Below, piece by piece: positions 20,051-34,362 of a DNA stretch of 64,000 nt. The DNA comes from Anastatus disparis (lineage: Eukaryota > Arthropoda > Insecta > Hymenoptera > Eupelmidae), in assembly GCA_017163975.1 (NCBI GenBank), contig JAFFSR010000309.1, forward strand, positions 2,707,501 to 2,771,500, written 5' to 3'. Position numbers and translations under genes: made by a program. The notes under the pieces were generated by a model that worked only from the letters and a program-made list of their open reading frames with translations, was not told where the DNA came from and searched no databases. Every line of letters starts with the position of its first letter. Within the stretch, counting starts at the first letter, position 1.

Positions 20051-20888
20051 GGAAACTCGCTTGCAGTCTCGTTTACCAGCATCACCTGTGTTGGGTTCTG
20101 CTGAGTCGTTGGTACCTTCTGTGTTGCTGGTTGAGGTGAGCTTGATGACACCTGTCTCTGGCTCGTCGACTCTTGGTTGCGACGAGCCAGCTGCCAGTTT
20201 AAAGCAGGCTGATGATTGAATGCAGGTTGTCGTGGAGTTTCGGTATGATTGGGAGGCATCTGGTTGTAACTATTAGGTGCTCTGTAGGTGTACTGTCCCT
20301 GAGCATACCCTTGTGGTCACTGATAGTTGGTCGAAGGTCTCTGTTCTCCGGGCCCGTAGGGGTTGTATAAACGTGCATCCTGGGAAAACATTTGTTGTTG
20401 TTGTTGATTATACTGCGGTCGAGGCGTATAATGGTTTTGATTAAACCTAGGCGGTGGGTTATTATAGTTTTGTGATATCTGCCTGACTTGATGTTGACCG
20501 TTTCTTTGCACATTATAGTTTGTGTGTCCCGACCTTTGTTGAAATCCAGTCGGCGTGTTATTATAGTTCTCGACATGATGCCTATTCTGTCCGTTATTCC
20601 AGTTAGAGTTCGGATTTTTGGGCTTCCAATAGTTTTCGGCAGAAAATTCAGTCTGCTTCCAGTTGACCTTGGGAATTTGGCTTTGACGTACTGTCCTTCG
20701 CTTCCTGCAGGCACATATTCCTTTCCATTGCGTACATCTTGTATGAAGTCTTTCAAAGGCATATTATGCCCGTCAAAGCTGCGCAGGCCCTGCAAGGCAT
20801 TATGTAAAGCGAAACTATTCGCCATGGCCGTCATCATCAGCATGGATGGGTCGGCTGGTTGTTGAGCGTTTAACGTCTCGTTAGTCAT
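20014..20888 (-). pseudogene. gag: Gag remnant: capsid core missing, frameshift and stop
   Basis: It starts at an ATG (20888) with a Gypsy-like Gag N-terminus that includes LRSFDGHNMPLKDFIQDV. After about 70 residues, near 20670, the frame shifts and the sequence jumps straight to an Asn/Gln-rich C-terminal region (YNNPPPRFNQNHYT, PRPQYNQQQQQ). The capsid domain expected between them, usually some 250-350 residues, is absent. A TGA lies at 20317-20319 in the C-terminal frame, which then runs to 20014 and overlaps pol. The copy cannot make a normal particle. There is no zinc knuckle. Relatives encode an intact Gag of roughly 400 residues (family knowledge). Confidence 0.75.
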
Positions 20889-21769
20889 TTCGATTTCCTG
20901 TCCGCGTTTCTTTCGTTATCAAGTCTTGCTAAATACCCCCGAATAAGATATGTAGATTAATTTTTTAATGATTACCTACGGTAAACCTATCTTCTAACTA
21001 TTGATTCAAATAGCAGAGGTTCGCACCTAAAAGAAAATTTTCACCGTTAGTGAATTCAAGTTTTTATAAAAATTCCTTATTAAACTCTGGCGTTCCGCTT
21101 AACACTCGCACGTCCAATTTCGATACAGAAAGAAAAATTTAAAAATAAAATATATTTAGTTAATAAATAAATTTAAACAAATTTTTGTCTTTAGGAATTT
21201 CCTCAGTATGTTTAGAGCCGTATACATAGTATGTGTGCGTTTATCGACCCTACTTTTGAATTGGTCAATTTACCTCCCTATTCGCGTTCAATGACCGTTT
21301 AGCATGAAAGTGAAAAGTTAAAAGGTTAAAATGTTAAAATAATTAACGGGTAATAATTGTGTTTTTGAGGGGAAAAACCGCACATAAAATTTCCTCAAAA
21401 AATAGGAAGAAACAGAATCGAACGAATCATTTATAAATACGGATTTAGTTTTCCACATTGCAACCGCTGAAACGCTTGCTGGTGAAAAATAAATAAACCT
21501 GATTTCATCACCTGAATCCAGGGTGATGAAATTGAAGAAAATATCTCAAAGAAATTGAGAAAATAAGAGTTTTTGTGGCTGTCGTGTGACTTGCCAACGG
21601 AAGTGATAACTTTTTAAGTAATTGTAACGCCTAAAAATCGTATACTGGTACGTACATTGAGATTAGCTAATAAATTGAAACTAAAATTGATGCCAATATG
21701 GGTTATATTAGAATAATTTAGAAATAAATTATTTTCTCTTATAATAGAAGAAGCCGTTATATCTTGTCA

Positions 21770-21984
21770 CAACAAAGCCAGATGGGTTTGAAGGTCGCTG
21801 TTCAAAAATGCATTTTAAGAAAAGTGATCAGACTCTACATCAGACTTAAACCTACTGAACTGGTAAATGGCTATTTGCCTAAGGTAGATGTAAATGACCC
21901 AAAGGTATTTATAGGAGAAGGCTTAGTGACAAACCGCAATGGCAAATGCAAATTTCTAATTAACAGAATTGTACAGACTGCCGT
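21770..21984 (+). pseudogene. Antisense fragment of a related pol gene
   Basis: The + strand translation NGYLPKVDVNDPKVFIGEGL matches the protease-RT connector of the giant element's own Pol (EGYLPRIDVGNDQVFLGEGL), with the same following N-NG-C pattern. The match covers about 50 codons and is diverged, so it derives from a relative, not a recent copy. It lies opposite to the host element's coding strand and ends abruptly at a run of ten C. Confidence 0.75.
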
Positions 21985-22025
21985 CCCCCCCCCCTTACTA
22001 AATTTATTGTCGTCCCCGACAATTA
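21984..22025 (-). other. Duplicated polypurine-tract-like block
   Basis: On the minus strand a GTCGGGGACGACAAT block leads to TTTAGTAAG and ten G. The real tract at 10878 has the same order (GTCGAGGACGACA, TTTAGTAAG, seven G). Here the G-run is followed by the antisense pol fragment, not by an LTR. Confidence 0.7.
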
Positions 22026-22457
22026 GATTTTAGTTAGGGCGAGTCTGAAAAATGACGATGTATATTATAAGTCATTAAAATAACAAATTAAAATGATATA
22101 TATTATATTTCCGAAGGTGACCTAGAGAATTATATTTCCTTTAGAAAATAAACCCTTGGGTGGCGACGGAGATTTGTCTAGATTATTTAAAAAAGATAAT
22201 ATATATATAGGATGCGGCGAAGTTTAAAAGGATTTAAGAAATTCACAACCATTATATTGTAAAAAAAAAATTCTTTTTTTTTTTTTTTAGTGGGAAACCA
22301 GAGGGTCAAAATCCCTGATGCACTCACCAGAATGATAAAATTATTAACCAAATTATAATTATCTAACTTGGCTAAAAATAAGAATATTAGGATATCTGAT
22401 AATATCACAAGTAAAACAATAATAAATTTCAAACAAGTACGGATTAAGATCATGACC

Positions 22458-22488
<31 letters not shown>

Positions 22489-24571
22489 GGTCATGATTGG
22501 GTTTAATTAAAAAAAATATTACCTTCAAAATTAAGTTAAGAATTTATTTTTTTTTTTTTTAGAAGAACAAAAATTAATAAAAACTGGTCAATCGGTTTCT
22601 TTTTTTTTTTTTTAAAGAAAGAACAAAAGTTATATAGTTTCTATTTTAGAGTTTAATAATTTTAATTTGTTTTTCTGGTATTCTGTTTGAGTGATAGGAA
22701 GATTTTTTATAAGTGAGAAACGTACTTAATGATACAAATCCGATTTGGATCTTCCACGGAGTAATATAATCCAAGTAACATAGTTAAAGGAAAGGAATGC
22801 GTATTTGAAATTTTAGTACATTGAAATAAATCATAACAAGATTCCAATATTACCAACTTACCAATTTTAGGGGTAGAAATTAAAAATGAGAAATTACGAG
22901 TGCCAAGTTATGGTAAAAGAAGAAAAATGACCGCATTAGTAATATTATTAGAGTTAAAACTAAAAAAAATTCTTCGGAGGGCTATTTTTATTATTATTAG
23001 ATTTCTTTTTAAGAAAAGTTAGGAAGTTATAGTGAACGTAATTTGATTAAAATCGAATGGCATTTTAGTTATCCATTTTTACGATTGTCAGTGAAGAAAA
23101 AAGTAAGGTTAGAATTTGGATATATTTACAGACGTTTTTGTTTCAGAACATTAGCGGTTTATATCGCGATTGAAATTTTTGAAATTGTCACAAAAAAAAA
23201 TCAATACAAGATTATGGTTCAACCTTTGTATGAGTTGATCGGTGTTTTTATATTTTGTACTATCGTCATTATTTTCTTTAAAAATTAAGTTTGGATTAAG
23301 ACTTAAGGAATAGAAAGATATTAGTAATTGGTTTTAGGAAATAGGAATGCGAATTTATATGCAGCTTTGCGAGGAGGTTTTTACTTTAATCCGATAGAAA
23401 ATAAAAGAATAACAAACTTTTCCAACTACATAGGAAATTTATAGATATAATTTTCTTTTTATTAATTTTTCCATTATGGAAAGAATATTTTAACTATAAC
23501 CTGCTTTTACTAAAAGCACTTGACTAAAGGTCAAACATGCCGTAGTTATAACAGGAGTTTGTTTAATAAAAAAAAACGTCGTTTAATTGCAATTTATTGC
23601 GCGGATTGAATGTTAATTTATTATTCCCAAAGTGTAAATACAAGGGAAACAGTTTTTCATTGAAGAAAATGCGTTTAAATTTAAACATTATTGACATTCA
23701 CCAATACATAAAAAAAAACGAGAGTGATGGTGATACATCGATATGACATATATTATGGCAAAAACTCCTTCATTAGTTGCAAGCGTCAAACTAGTCTTTA
23801 AAAGTTTAAATAAAGATATAACTGATCAATAGTTTTATCTTTTCGACTAATAGTTAAGAGTTTCTGTTAAATATATTATATTAGAAAGATAATTTAACCT
23901 ACTATTATTATAGGAATTTTGTTTGCTACGTTCGGTTATAGTGAGGTTAAAATTGACTTAATTCTTTCGGGTTAATTTACGCTACGTGGATGAACGTATC
24001 ATCATAGGGAATTCATGTGTTAAATCGCAAAAATATTGAATTTAAAATAGTTTAATAAAAATTTATTGAATTTAATAGTCAATTTTAAAATAAAAGTAGT
24101 AATAGTAATGAATTTTAAAAATAATAATGAAATTATTGTTGCAGGACGCACGATAGTAGCATATACAGAGTATATAAGGTAACAAAAATGATTTTACCTA
24201 GGTTTATCCTAGCGTCAGTTAAGCTTGAATTCACCAAACAGTGTAGCACTAATACACTATATAACTTCTAACTTGAACGCTGTTTTTTTTTTTACTAGCT
24301 AACTATTTTCACTTCTCAAAAATAATTATTAAACTTGTAGAGAAACTACTATGATGCTGCTGGAACAAGACTGATGCGCCTTGTCTTGTTTGAGTAGCTT
24401 ATATACTTATGATCCGTAAGTAAGGTGCCCCCTCTTTTGAGGTGTACCATCTTTATATCTAATTTAATTCGTCTTTAAATCCCCTCCCTATATCTACACT
24501 ATTCTGTGGGAAAGCATCGTATTCTTTTTTGCTTGAACGCTTTTTCTTAGAAATTGTAGATTTTGCAGTTG

Positions 24572-24611
<40 letters not shown>

Positions 24612-25130
24612 TTGGGTGTCGGAGTCACATATTCAGATAAAAGTATGAAATATAACGGTTGACGCAAAATGATATTTTACTAACCTAACTTATGTGAGAA
24701 GGAATTTACATTAATTCTCAATAGAAACGATTCCACCTGCTTTACGTAGTGAGTTTTATGGCTGCTTTATTATATTAAATGAAATTATTACTCTTTATTC
24801 GATTATTCAATTATTAGTATCGGTCTTGAACCTTTAGTACAAGATTATTTAATATTTTTTTGTAAATTGTAATTGATTGATTGGTGTAGTTCATTTGATG
24901 CATTACACTTTCTTTATTTCTTTTATATATTGTTATCGTAGGTTCCACTTCTCTATTTTTTTATTTTTTTCCTTATAATCTTTCATTGTATGCTGTATTT
25001 TTTTTTATCTCTATATTATTATCGCAAAATTACACTACGGTCCCCCCTCTATAAGTTGAATAGCTATTTTATTTTTAAATACATAACCCTGAAATGGATA
25101 CTCCTGACAATCATCAATAACGATGTAAAT

Positions 25131-25378
25131 TCGGCTTCCACCCTTAATACAGGACGTTAAACTTCCCAAAATTTCTTGATGATTGTATCAGTATTCCTTT
25201 CTCGCGTAAACAAAAAAAATCGTGTGTACCCCCCCTTTATTATCGGAGAAATATTGCATTGTGTATTTGGCTTCCTCCCTATACGGTGACGTTAAATACC
25301 ACAGTACATCAAGAATTTCCCTCGCGTTTCACTGTTTGTTGACCAAGTCAGCTCCCGCCCTATACAGTGACGTTTCAC
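25131..25378. repeat. Three short direct repeats in the giant leader
   Basis: Related units GGCTTCCACCCTTAATACAG, GGCTTCCTCCCTATACGGTG and CAGCTCCCGCCCTATACAGT, each followed by a GACGTT core, start at about 25133, 25269 and 25350. Slightly downstream, GACCTTAACAAAAAGC occurs twice (near 25485 and 25530). Function unknown. Confidence 0.45.
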
Positions 25379-28300
25379 TGAAATCAGCAGGGACAGTTGA
25401 AAATATTTGCATTATCCCCTAAATTTAATAATTCTTTTTATATTTTTTTCTTCGTAATGGTTATATTTTTATTGTTTTTACACGGACCTTAACAAAAAGC
25501 ATCCAGTTTTATATCATCATAACGTGACCTTAACAAAAAGCGTCCGTATGGAAATCATTTTATTCAATTTGTATTATTTCAATTTATTTTGTTATTATCC
25601 GCAATTATACTCGAGTCGCACATCTAGTATTGACTAATCATGGTTGCTTTTATTATATTGCATGGTGATCAGTCATGCTTTATAAGCCATCGTGTGTGAA
25701 CCATCCGTTCACTACCATGAAAGCCAATTGTTTTCCTTAATCTAGCTTACTAACTGCAGTTTTCTAGATACCTATTATTATTTGTTTATTCTCTTTCTTT
25801 TTTTTTTAAGAAAAAAAAACCAAAAATTTATATAATAAAGCAGCTTTTATGTTAACATTGGATTACTAAATTTTAATTATGTAATCGGTAAACAAACGGT
25901 TACTAACATTTTTAAATTATTGTTTTATATCCGCCAGCAGATATACGTTTAGTTAAATTATTATTGAAAAATAATACTATATTTCAATCACGCTTAGCGA
26001 AAATTAAGGAAAAAGTTTCTTTAGTGACTCCGCCCCAATTATAGGAAATTGGTTATTTGTTTAGGTATTGGGATAGGGTAAATGGTAAGCTACTAGGATT
26101 TGGGATTTTCTAATCACGTTGGGATGCATACTAATTTGAAGTATGAATACCTTCCGTAGTTGAAGCTATCAATTTCCATTAATTAATTAACGGAAATCAA
26201 TTTTCCGGTGTGATGTTGTTGGTGTAATTTTATCTGGGAACAATGAAAATTTTATTAAAGTAATTGCTTTGGAATATATTTAAAATATAATTATACGCAA
26301 CTAGCAATTTGTTAATTTTAACTTTTATTAACGAACGTTATATTTATTTATTTTGTATTTAATTTTATTTCAAATGTATAAAAATCTTATTTGAATTATT
26401 TAGATTAATTTTAAGTCTTTGTGTTAAAGCTAGTATCTATCTTCTTTTTGTGTGCTGAGGCAATACGAGTAGCATTTCGGTTAAGTGTCCGTTTTTATTC
26501 GTAGCAGTTTTATAAAAACCGTTTTCTTAAATTCCGTAATATTATATGTAAGTGCAATATTATCTTAAACTTTTTTATATATATAATTCTCTGAAAAACT
26601 AGAAGCTTAAATATCACATAAAACGTTACTAGAAATTTTAGAATGTTGATACAAAACGTGTGACAATTTTTGTTATTCTTAAGTTATTCAATTTACCTTT
26701 TTAGTTTTTATCCATTAATTTATGAAAACTTGAATTTAATAATTTTGAATTTTATACTATTCAAGAATTGAAAATTGTACTTATGATAAGAATTTTTATG
26801 GTTATTTTTTTAATGTTTTTAGTTCTTTATAGTAGTATAGCATTCTATTCAAACCTTAATTTTAAGATCAAATTTGCTAGTTAAAAATTTCAATGAAGTC
26901 TTTCTAATTTTAAAATATTCATAATTTATCCAAAATTAATTTTTTGTTTATCAATAGAGTTATATTTTTAGCATTAACCTGTTATTATAATTTATATCTA
27001 TTACAATGAACAAAAAAAATTTTATATTTTGTTATTTATTTAATTGATTACCGTTTTATAAATATTCAAGCACGATTTTTATTTATTAAGACATAAGTTG
27101 TATAGCGATGCAATTGGTTAATTCCGAAATTATTAATAATTATATATTTTTAATTTTTATATAACTTAAACGAACCAAGTCATTATTGTATTTATTTAAT
27201 AATAAAAAGGAAAATAATTATTACGTTCCTTATGATATTAAAATAACTGGTTACGAAAATGTATAAAAAGAATAGATTTTAAGGGAAAAGTTTAAGTGAT
27301 CCATTGAGTTTATACTGGTATTATTTTATGTTTTACCATGGGTACATAAGTTATCCGAATGGTATTGATTCTCGATCCCGTCGATCGATTATCCTTAGTT
27401 CTAGGTCGGTAACTCATTGATGCGTTATGGTAATCTCGCTGGTATGGTAATCTAAATTGCAGTTTCCTGTTACACGTTACCACTGATAAAAGATCACGAT
27501 AGATCGACAATCAATACCATACGGTAATGTATTTTAAAACTTATTTTACATTTAGATAATTCCTGTTTTTACCTTTTATTGTTTTACCAAAACTTCATTA
27601 TATATTCTATCCACTTTATTCGTTTGAATTATTTTAGAAAAACATCTATTTTGTATAGTCTATTAGTTTAATTTGTTATTGGTGGATTTTATCTTTGTAT
27701 TTATTTGCTACTTGACTGCCTCGTGCAAATAAATTTTTATTTTTTTATAAAAAGATGCCAAAATTTAATACACAATCTGATTTTTAAATTAAAATAAGAT
27801 TCTTATTTTATTTAAATTACTTAGTATTGGCTGTGATTCGGTAACAAATTACTAGTTTGGGCACATTCATAGTACTTTTGGTATACTTGATTAATTATTT
27901 AGTTTGTAAAACCACACGCGAGTTAGTATGTAGGCTATTAGTTAGTGCATTAATGTAGATAATTTTAACAAAGATTTAGTTAACCATATTTGCTAAATCA
28001 ATTTATGTCTTTACAACGGGATAAAATTTTCTTGATGATTATTGCTACTACATATTATTTCGCATGTGTTTTCATTTTTTTATGTTATATATATTCTCAT
28101 TAGTTATTACATAGTCATCATTCTTTTGTATCCTGCTTGAAAGAATATTATTTTCATATTTGATATTACTATTGTATACTTTCTTAATCTAGTCGCTTTT
28201 TTTTTAAAATGACTAAACGGTTAATTGTTTTCCAGGCATAATATATTCGGTTATAAATAATTCTCCTCTTGTATACAGGACATGGAAATCATTAACTAAA

Positions 28301-31300
28301 GTTCTATTGTATTTCTTATTTGATTTTACCATTTTTATTCTGCGGCTGTCGTTATTATATGTTCTTTTCCCACGGATTTGCGCCGCGCGGCCACGTGCGA
28401 GCAAGTTTTAGGAAAATATTTAATTACGTTAATTTTATTCCAGTATTAAATTTTTGCTGATGTATTGTTTTTACTTAGGATTTTTGTTTCAGATTCTGTT
28501 ACTAAATATTCATTATCATTTTAGTTGGAAGTTAGTAGTGTACAATATCGTGAGATTCAAACGCTATCGTAGCGGGGTTTTTATTTCATTTAGTAATATT
28601 AGATTACCTTCACTGTTACTTATTTCGTCATTTATTTTATAAAAAAAAATTTTTTTATCTTTGATATTAATATATAGTATAGTTTAAAGTTTTATGGTTT
28701 AAATAGTTATTGTTTTAAATGTTAACATTTTCTTAGTGGTTATTTTGTTCTTATCAGAATTAATTTAATTTGAAAATAGAAAAATAAAATAAACTACCCT
28801 TAACAAGGCTTTATTATTTTTTTAAAAAAAAAAAGAAATTTGCTAAATTTTGATTCTCGAAATTAGAAAGCGTGTTAAATGAAAAGGTTTTTTTTTTTTT
28901 TCTTTTTCTCTTTGCAAATTATTTTAGGACTAATAGTTTTGAGACAATCTAATAATTTTCATATGGTTACTATGATTTATACTATGGCCCTTTGTTTTAA
29001 TAAAAAAAATATGGTTTGCGCGTGACGTTGAGTGCCCACTCATGACATCCCCAGCACGCCGCATTACAGATATTCCCTTATGCATAAAACGACACAATTC
29101 TATCCTAACAGCAAATTTTATGAGTACCACATTGAAAGGAAAAATATTTTAAAAGCTTAATGAATGTTTTTCTGTATTTTAGAAAATTTAAAAGCATGTT
29201 AAATTAGAATGATCGTAAATGATGCAGGCTAAAATGTTTTTTCATTTTAAAATGCGGGGCTAGCAAAAATTCTTTTTGATTTCTATAAGGTTTTATAAAA
29301 TTATTAAAGATGAAAATATTATGTATTAATTAATTGTGATTTTATCTTAAGGGTAGAAAGGTGAACAATTTTTTTTTTAAATAATAAAAGAAATTTACTG
29401 CGGCGCTAAATCATGTCTGTTTTACATAATTGCATTTAATTTAACTGCAATAGTACTTGTGTTAGAGTAATTTTGGTATAATTTCAACTGATGTTAATTT
29501 AATTATTATGATATCAATATCATTTAGTATTTAGTGTTTCAAAAAAAATAAAAATAAAATTTTTTTTATTGGTTTTATTTTTATTAAATATTAACGTTTT
29601 TATTAATATTTCCGCCTAGGTCTTTATGTACATACTATTACATTAAATTTTGAATTTTTTTGTTAATTTATTTTATGTTACATAATTTTTTTAAGTAAAG
29701 AGTTAAATCGTTACGATACGTTAACCGTTAATCATATTTAATTTAGGTAAAACATGATCATTGTAATTTTTTTTTACTAACTAAACAATTATTATTAAAA
29801 TGAGTGAAAGAATGGTTATTCAATGTATTTAATTGGAACAGTTTTATCTTTGTTGAATTTAAGTTTTATTCACGGTTGTGATGTCTACAATTTATCAGTT
29901 GGCGACAGTTTTTATTTCCGCTGACTTGCATGAGAAACGTACAACGGACGGTTCGGAGTAACTTGAAGTATCGTGTAACAGCATACTTCTAGTAAGCTTC
30001 AAACGTGAGTTTTTGATTTTATGAAGTATGTTAGCTAGATGTAACCGCATACGCGATGACGCAATGTCATGAGAACGCCGGGCTCAACATTCTTGCACGT
30101 ACTAAAAAAAAATGTTTACTTCCTTTTATTAAATTTAAATTTATTACGCGTTACTAACTTCGATTATTGTTGTCAATAATATTATTAACATAATTGTTTA
30201 AAGTAATTTTATTTTGATTTAAATCATTCTAAAAATAAATTTTAAGAGGAAAGTAAATCGCTTTAGACTCGTTTAACAGTTTTAATTAGGCTCATCTCTC
30301 CTTCTATTTTTTTTAATCAGTTTAGGTATACTAAAATTTTTGATATTTCCTAATGATATTATCTTAATTTTTTAATCTATTAGCTATTACCATTAATATT
30401 TAATGAGAAAAAAAAATTTTATATGTGTGATAATTAAATGATCTAGGTTTTATATTTTTAAACAAATAGTTAGAGTATTAATTAATTATAATTTAATGAT
30501 GTAATTCAAAGCAAGATTTTATTCTGATTCTTTTTTTAGAATATCTTAGGAAAAATTTACAGATAGTAATGGAATATTTAGGTAAAAGATTGGGAAATTT
30601 AATTGATTTTTAATTGATCTATCCTTACTTTGATGTTATTAAACACTTTCACGTCACGCGGAAATTTGTTTCTTTTCTTAATTTAGGACAATGAATTTGA
30701 GTAATTTAATTTGTATGTAGGGAAAAATTCTCTTTTTCTTTGCATTCTATTGGTTTTTTCTTTTTTTTGTTTTCGTTTTTTTCGAAAAACGAAAATTTGG
30801 TTTATAACCTAGACAAAAATTCTTTTTTTTTTTTAAAAAAATTTTTAGAATTCAACAAGTAGATTTTCTGCAATATTATGATTATAATTTTTTTTTTATG
30901 ATGATTTATTGGATGGGTACGTTATTTATACCTGCACGAGGAGCACGCGGCGCAAATCAGCCGTTGTCTACGCTTATTAACTTTCATTTTTATCACTTCG
31001 GTTTTCCTTTTGTAATTATCCCCAAAAATTAAAGAGGAAAATTTTCCTTCTCCTACGCATTTACTTATATATACTTGGTCTCGGCCGTCGTAACATTAGC
31101 AATGGGAATAGAGATTTTATTATATTTCGGCCTATTCTTGTTACTTTCAGTCCGTTTCCTAATTTTTACAATCTTTTTGTTTTATATTTTCTTATACTTA
31201 AATGGGAGGGATTTTCCTGCCCCAAATTTTCTCTTCTGTTTTGAAGAAAATCCGGGCAATAATAATAAATCAGTATTGGACGGTTCGAGGGAAAATATAT

Positions 31301-34300
31301 TTCCCTAAAACAATCCTATACTTTTGTATTTTTTTTATTTATTGTAAATAATTATATATATAGATACGAAGCAATTTTGTTTTTAATATATTTCTCTTAA
31401 TGGTATTTCTAGCGGCCGTCGCATGGCCGTTTATGTCGCAATACTAAATGTTTCCTGCATAAAAGTTATGGTCATTTTGTTTAAGGAAAAGAAAATTTAT
31501 TGATTACTTATCATGGAGATTTGGAATCAAACAAAGATGATTCCTTCGCGCACCGATCTTGTTTATTGGAAAATTGTTTCCACTTTGTATTGTTGCTAGT
31601 TTCTTTCGATTGTGTTATTCTTTTGGGTCACCTCGCGTTATTTAGCGCTAGTTAACGAGCGTATGATATTTAGGGTTTTAAAATAAGTATTTTTTTTTGT
31701 GTTTATATAATAAAAAAAAAAGGAAAAACAACTTTAATTTTCGCGATTTTCTTCATTTGGTACCTGAAAAATTTTAAACGAGAGGAGATCCCAGTTCGTT
31801 CACTCCCCTTGGTTTTGTCGCGGCCTATCTTGATCAAGCTATTGGTTCCGGCAGCTACTAAGTGATGGAATCTACTCATCACTTTTCGCACCCTTTCGCA
31901 ATAGTTGATATGGCTAGATTGTGGATAAAAAAAAAGAAATTTACATGTATCAGTAAAATATATATATGATAACAAATAATATTTCCCAAGTATATATATT
32001 ATTACTATCGTAGTCACTGCACCAGGTTATGCGTGTGCAGCAATGCATGGCTATTTATTTTAATACGAAACCATTAAGAATGCCTTTCTCACTTTATTTC
32101 GATAAAGTTTGAATCTCCCTTTTCTTGTGTTTTTATTCACACATAAAAAAAAAATTTTCTCCTTAGAAAAAGAAATTTTTCCTCCTTGTTACTCTTAAAG
32201 AAAAACTCCAAATACTGTTTTTCAAAACAAGTATATAAAAAAAAAATATTAGTTTTTGAACGCAAAGTAAAGTGTAAACTACCATTAATGACCGCTCCGC
32301 ACACGCACCTAGGAAAACCTTTACTTCTTTCAAGCAATATACAAAAAAAAAAATAATAGTTGACATAAAGTTTACTAAATTCAAGCCAGAAACGTATTAC
32401 GAGTACACATATACATGCTAGATTCAAGCAAACAATGACCTCAATTTATGAGTTCAACTTATAGTTACATTGTTTCAAGCAACGCAGCATAACTACCACA
32501 CTCCAGCAAAAGACAAAAATTTTACTTAATAATTCAAGTTAAAACAACCAAATTCCTAGTCAAGAAAATACTTTCTTGCTTCAAACAAACGTCTTCTACA
32601 TTTTGTTAATTAACTATTTTTATCTCCTTTCTAAAAGACAACATTTATTCAAACATAAAATATTCAATCGATAGCAAAAATTTTTTTTCACTCAAAATTT
32701 TCCGATTTCGAATCAACGAAGTATTGCTTTAGCTTAAAGAAAAATTTAATATGCTTATTTTATTTTTGTGTAAAAACCACATTTATTCAAATAAAATAAA
32801 TATGTGCCTGATACTATAAGTTAAAAAAAAATTTTATTGCAATTATATACTTCCGAGTTGAAGTAAGAGTTTAATTGTTTTTATTCTCAATCCAATACTG
32901 GAATATGGCACAGGATGCCGCAATTGCTAACATCGCACACACACTCATATTTCGCTTTCTCTTTCTTTCTTTCATTCTCTCCCGTTCTGCTTATAAGTAT
33001 GCGTGCGCGTACATGAACAGATGTAGGCCTTGACCGTACAACGATTGTTGCTTGCAGTATATATACATATATACATCCATATACGCACAGTAAATTTTTG
33101 GGGAAAACATATATATATTGGAACGTCAAAGGCAAATACAAAAGCGGGCACTCTTTTTCCTTTTCTAATTATGTTTTCATGTTAAAGATGTTTCCTTTTA
33201 ATTCTTTATTCTCTTTTATCTATGAAAATTATGTTTTCTTACAAAGAATTTTCCAGACCCTTTTGTACTGTACTTCTTTGTAAATTTTATTTGAGAAACG
33301 AGAAAATTTCACTGCTTCGTTTTCTTTTTTATTATTTCGCCGAACCTTCATAAACTACGAATAAACATTTATTTCTTAAAAGAACCTTTTCTTCAAAATA
33401 AAACATATGTGCAACTTATAACTAATATTTATAAAAACTCCCTCTGATTTTGGCTGGTGACTTCAATGTAACTTTGCGGATAAAATTACAAACACTTGCA
33501 ATATTTTTATGTATCTCTTTATTTTTTTTTTTTTTAATGACTTTAGAATATAATTATTTAACAAACGTAAAATTTTAATTATGATAAGTATTTGATTTAA
33601 TATAAAAAAATGTTCTAATTGGGTAATCAAGCATAATTGATCTTTTTAACCTGTATGAAAAATCTTATACATTTTAAACTAGTTATTATAAAAAATTTAG
33701 TTCTTTCTTAAAAATTTAGATAAATAATATGAAATATCAAAATGAGTATAGTGAGACACCGAAAATACAACAAGAAAAAAAAACTCTCAATAAAAATTTA
33801 TGGAAAAGTTAATGATTGGTGAGAATAAAAGATACAAAAAGAAAAAAAATGTTCTCGCATAAAAAGTATTAGCTTCAAACTGCAAACCCGTTCTATCCCA
33901 AGCAAGCGCATGTGCACAAAAGAAACAGTTCATATGATAGAATATAATGATTAAATAGGTAAATTATGTAAATAATATTTTTATAATTTTAAATTTAAAA
34001 CTAAGTACTAAAATATGCATTTGTATTTATTATTCTAAAATCTTAATATATTTTTTCGCAAGAAATTTTTCAACAATCATTTTATTTTCTCTTTTTATTC
34101 TCCTCCTCTTGTGAATATGTTAACTATTACCACGACAATTACATCATAATCGATATCAACAAACTATGTTTTATTATACCTTTAAATACACTATGCAACG
34201 AATGAAAAAATAACAATTTTTGCTGAAATCAATCATAATTGTTACGTATGTCACCTACCTATTTCCCCTTTTCAGAAAAATTAAGAAAGCTAATTATATT

Positions 34301-34362
34301 GAAAGGTGCGATATACTTTAATACTACATTATTTTCACACAAGAAATTTTTCAATTATTTCG

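Noticed and set aside
22187..22528. 113-aa minus-strand ORF with a poly-Lys run
   Set aside because: It reads through homopolymer tracts and AT-rich sequence; no domain.
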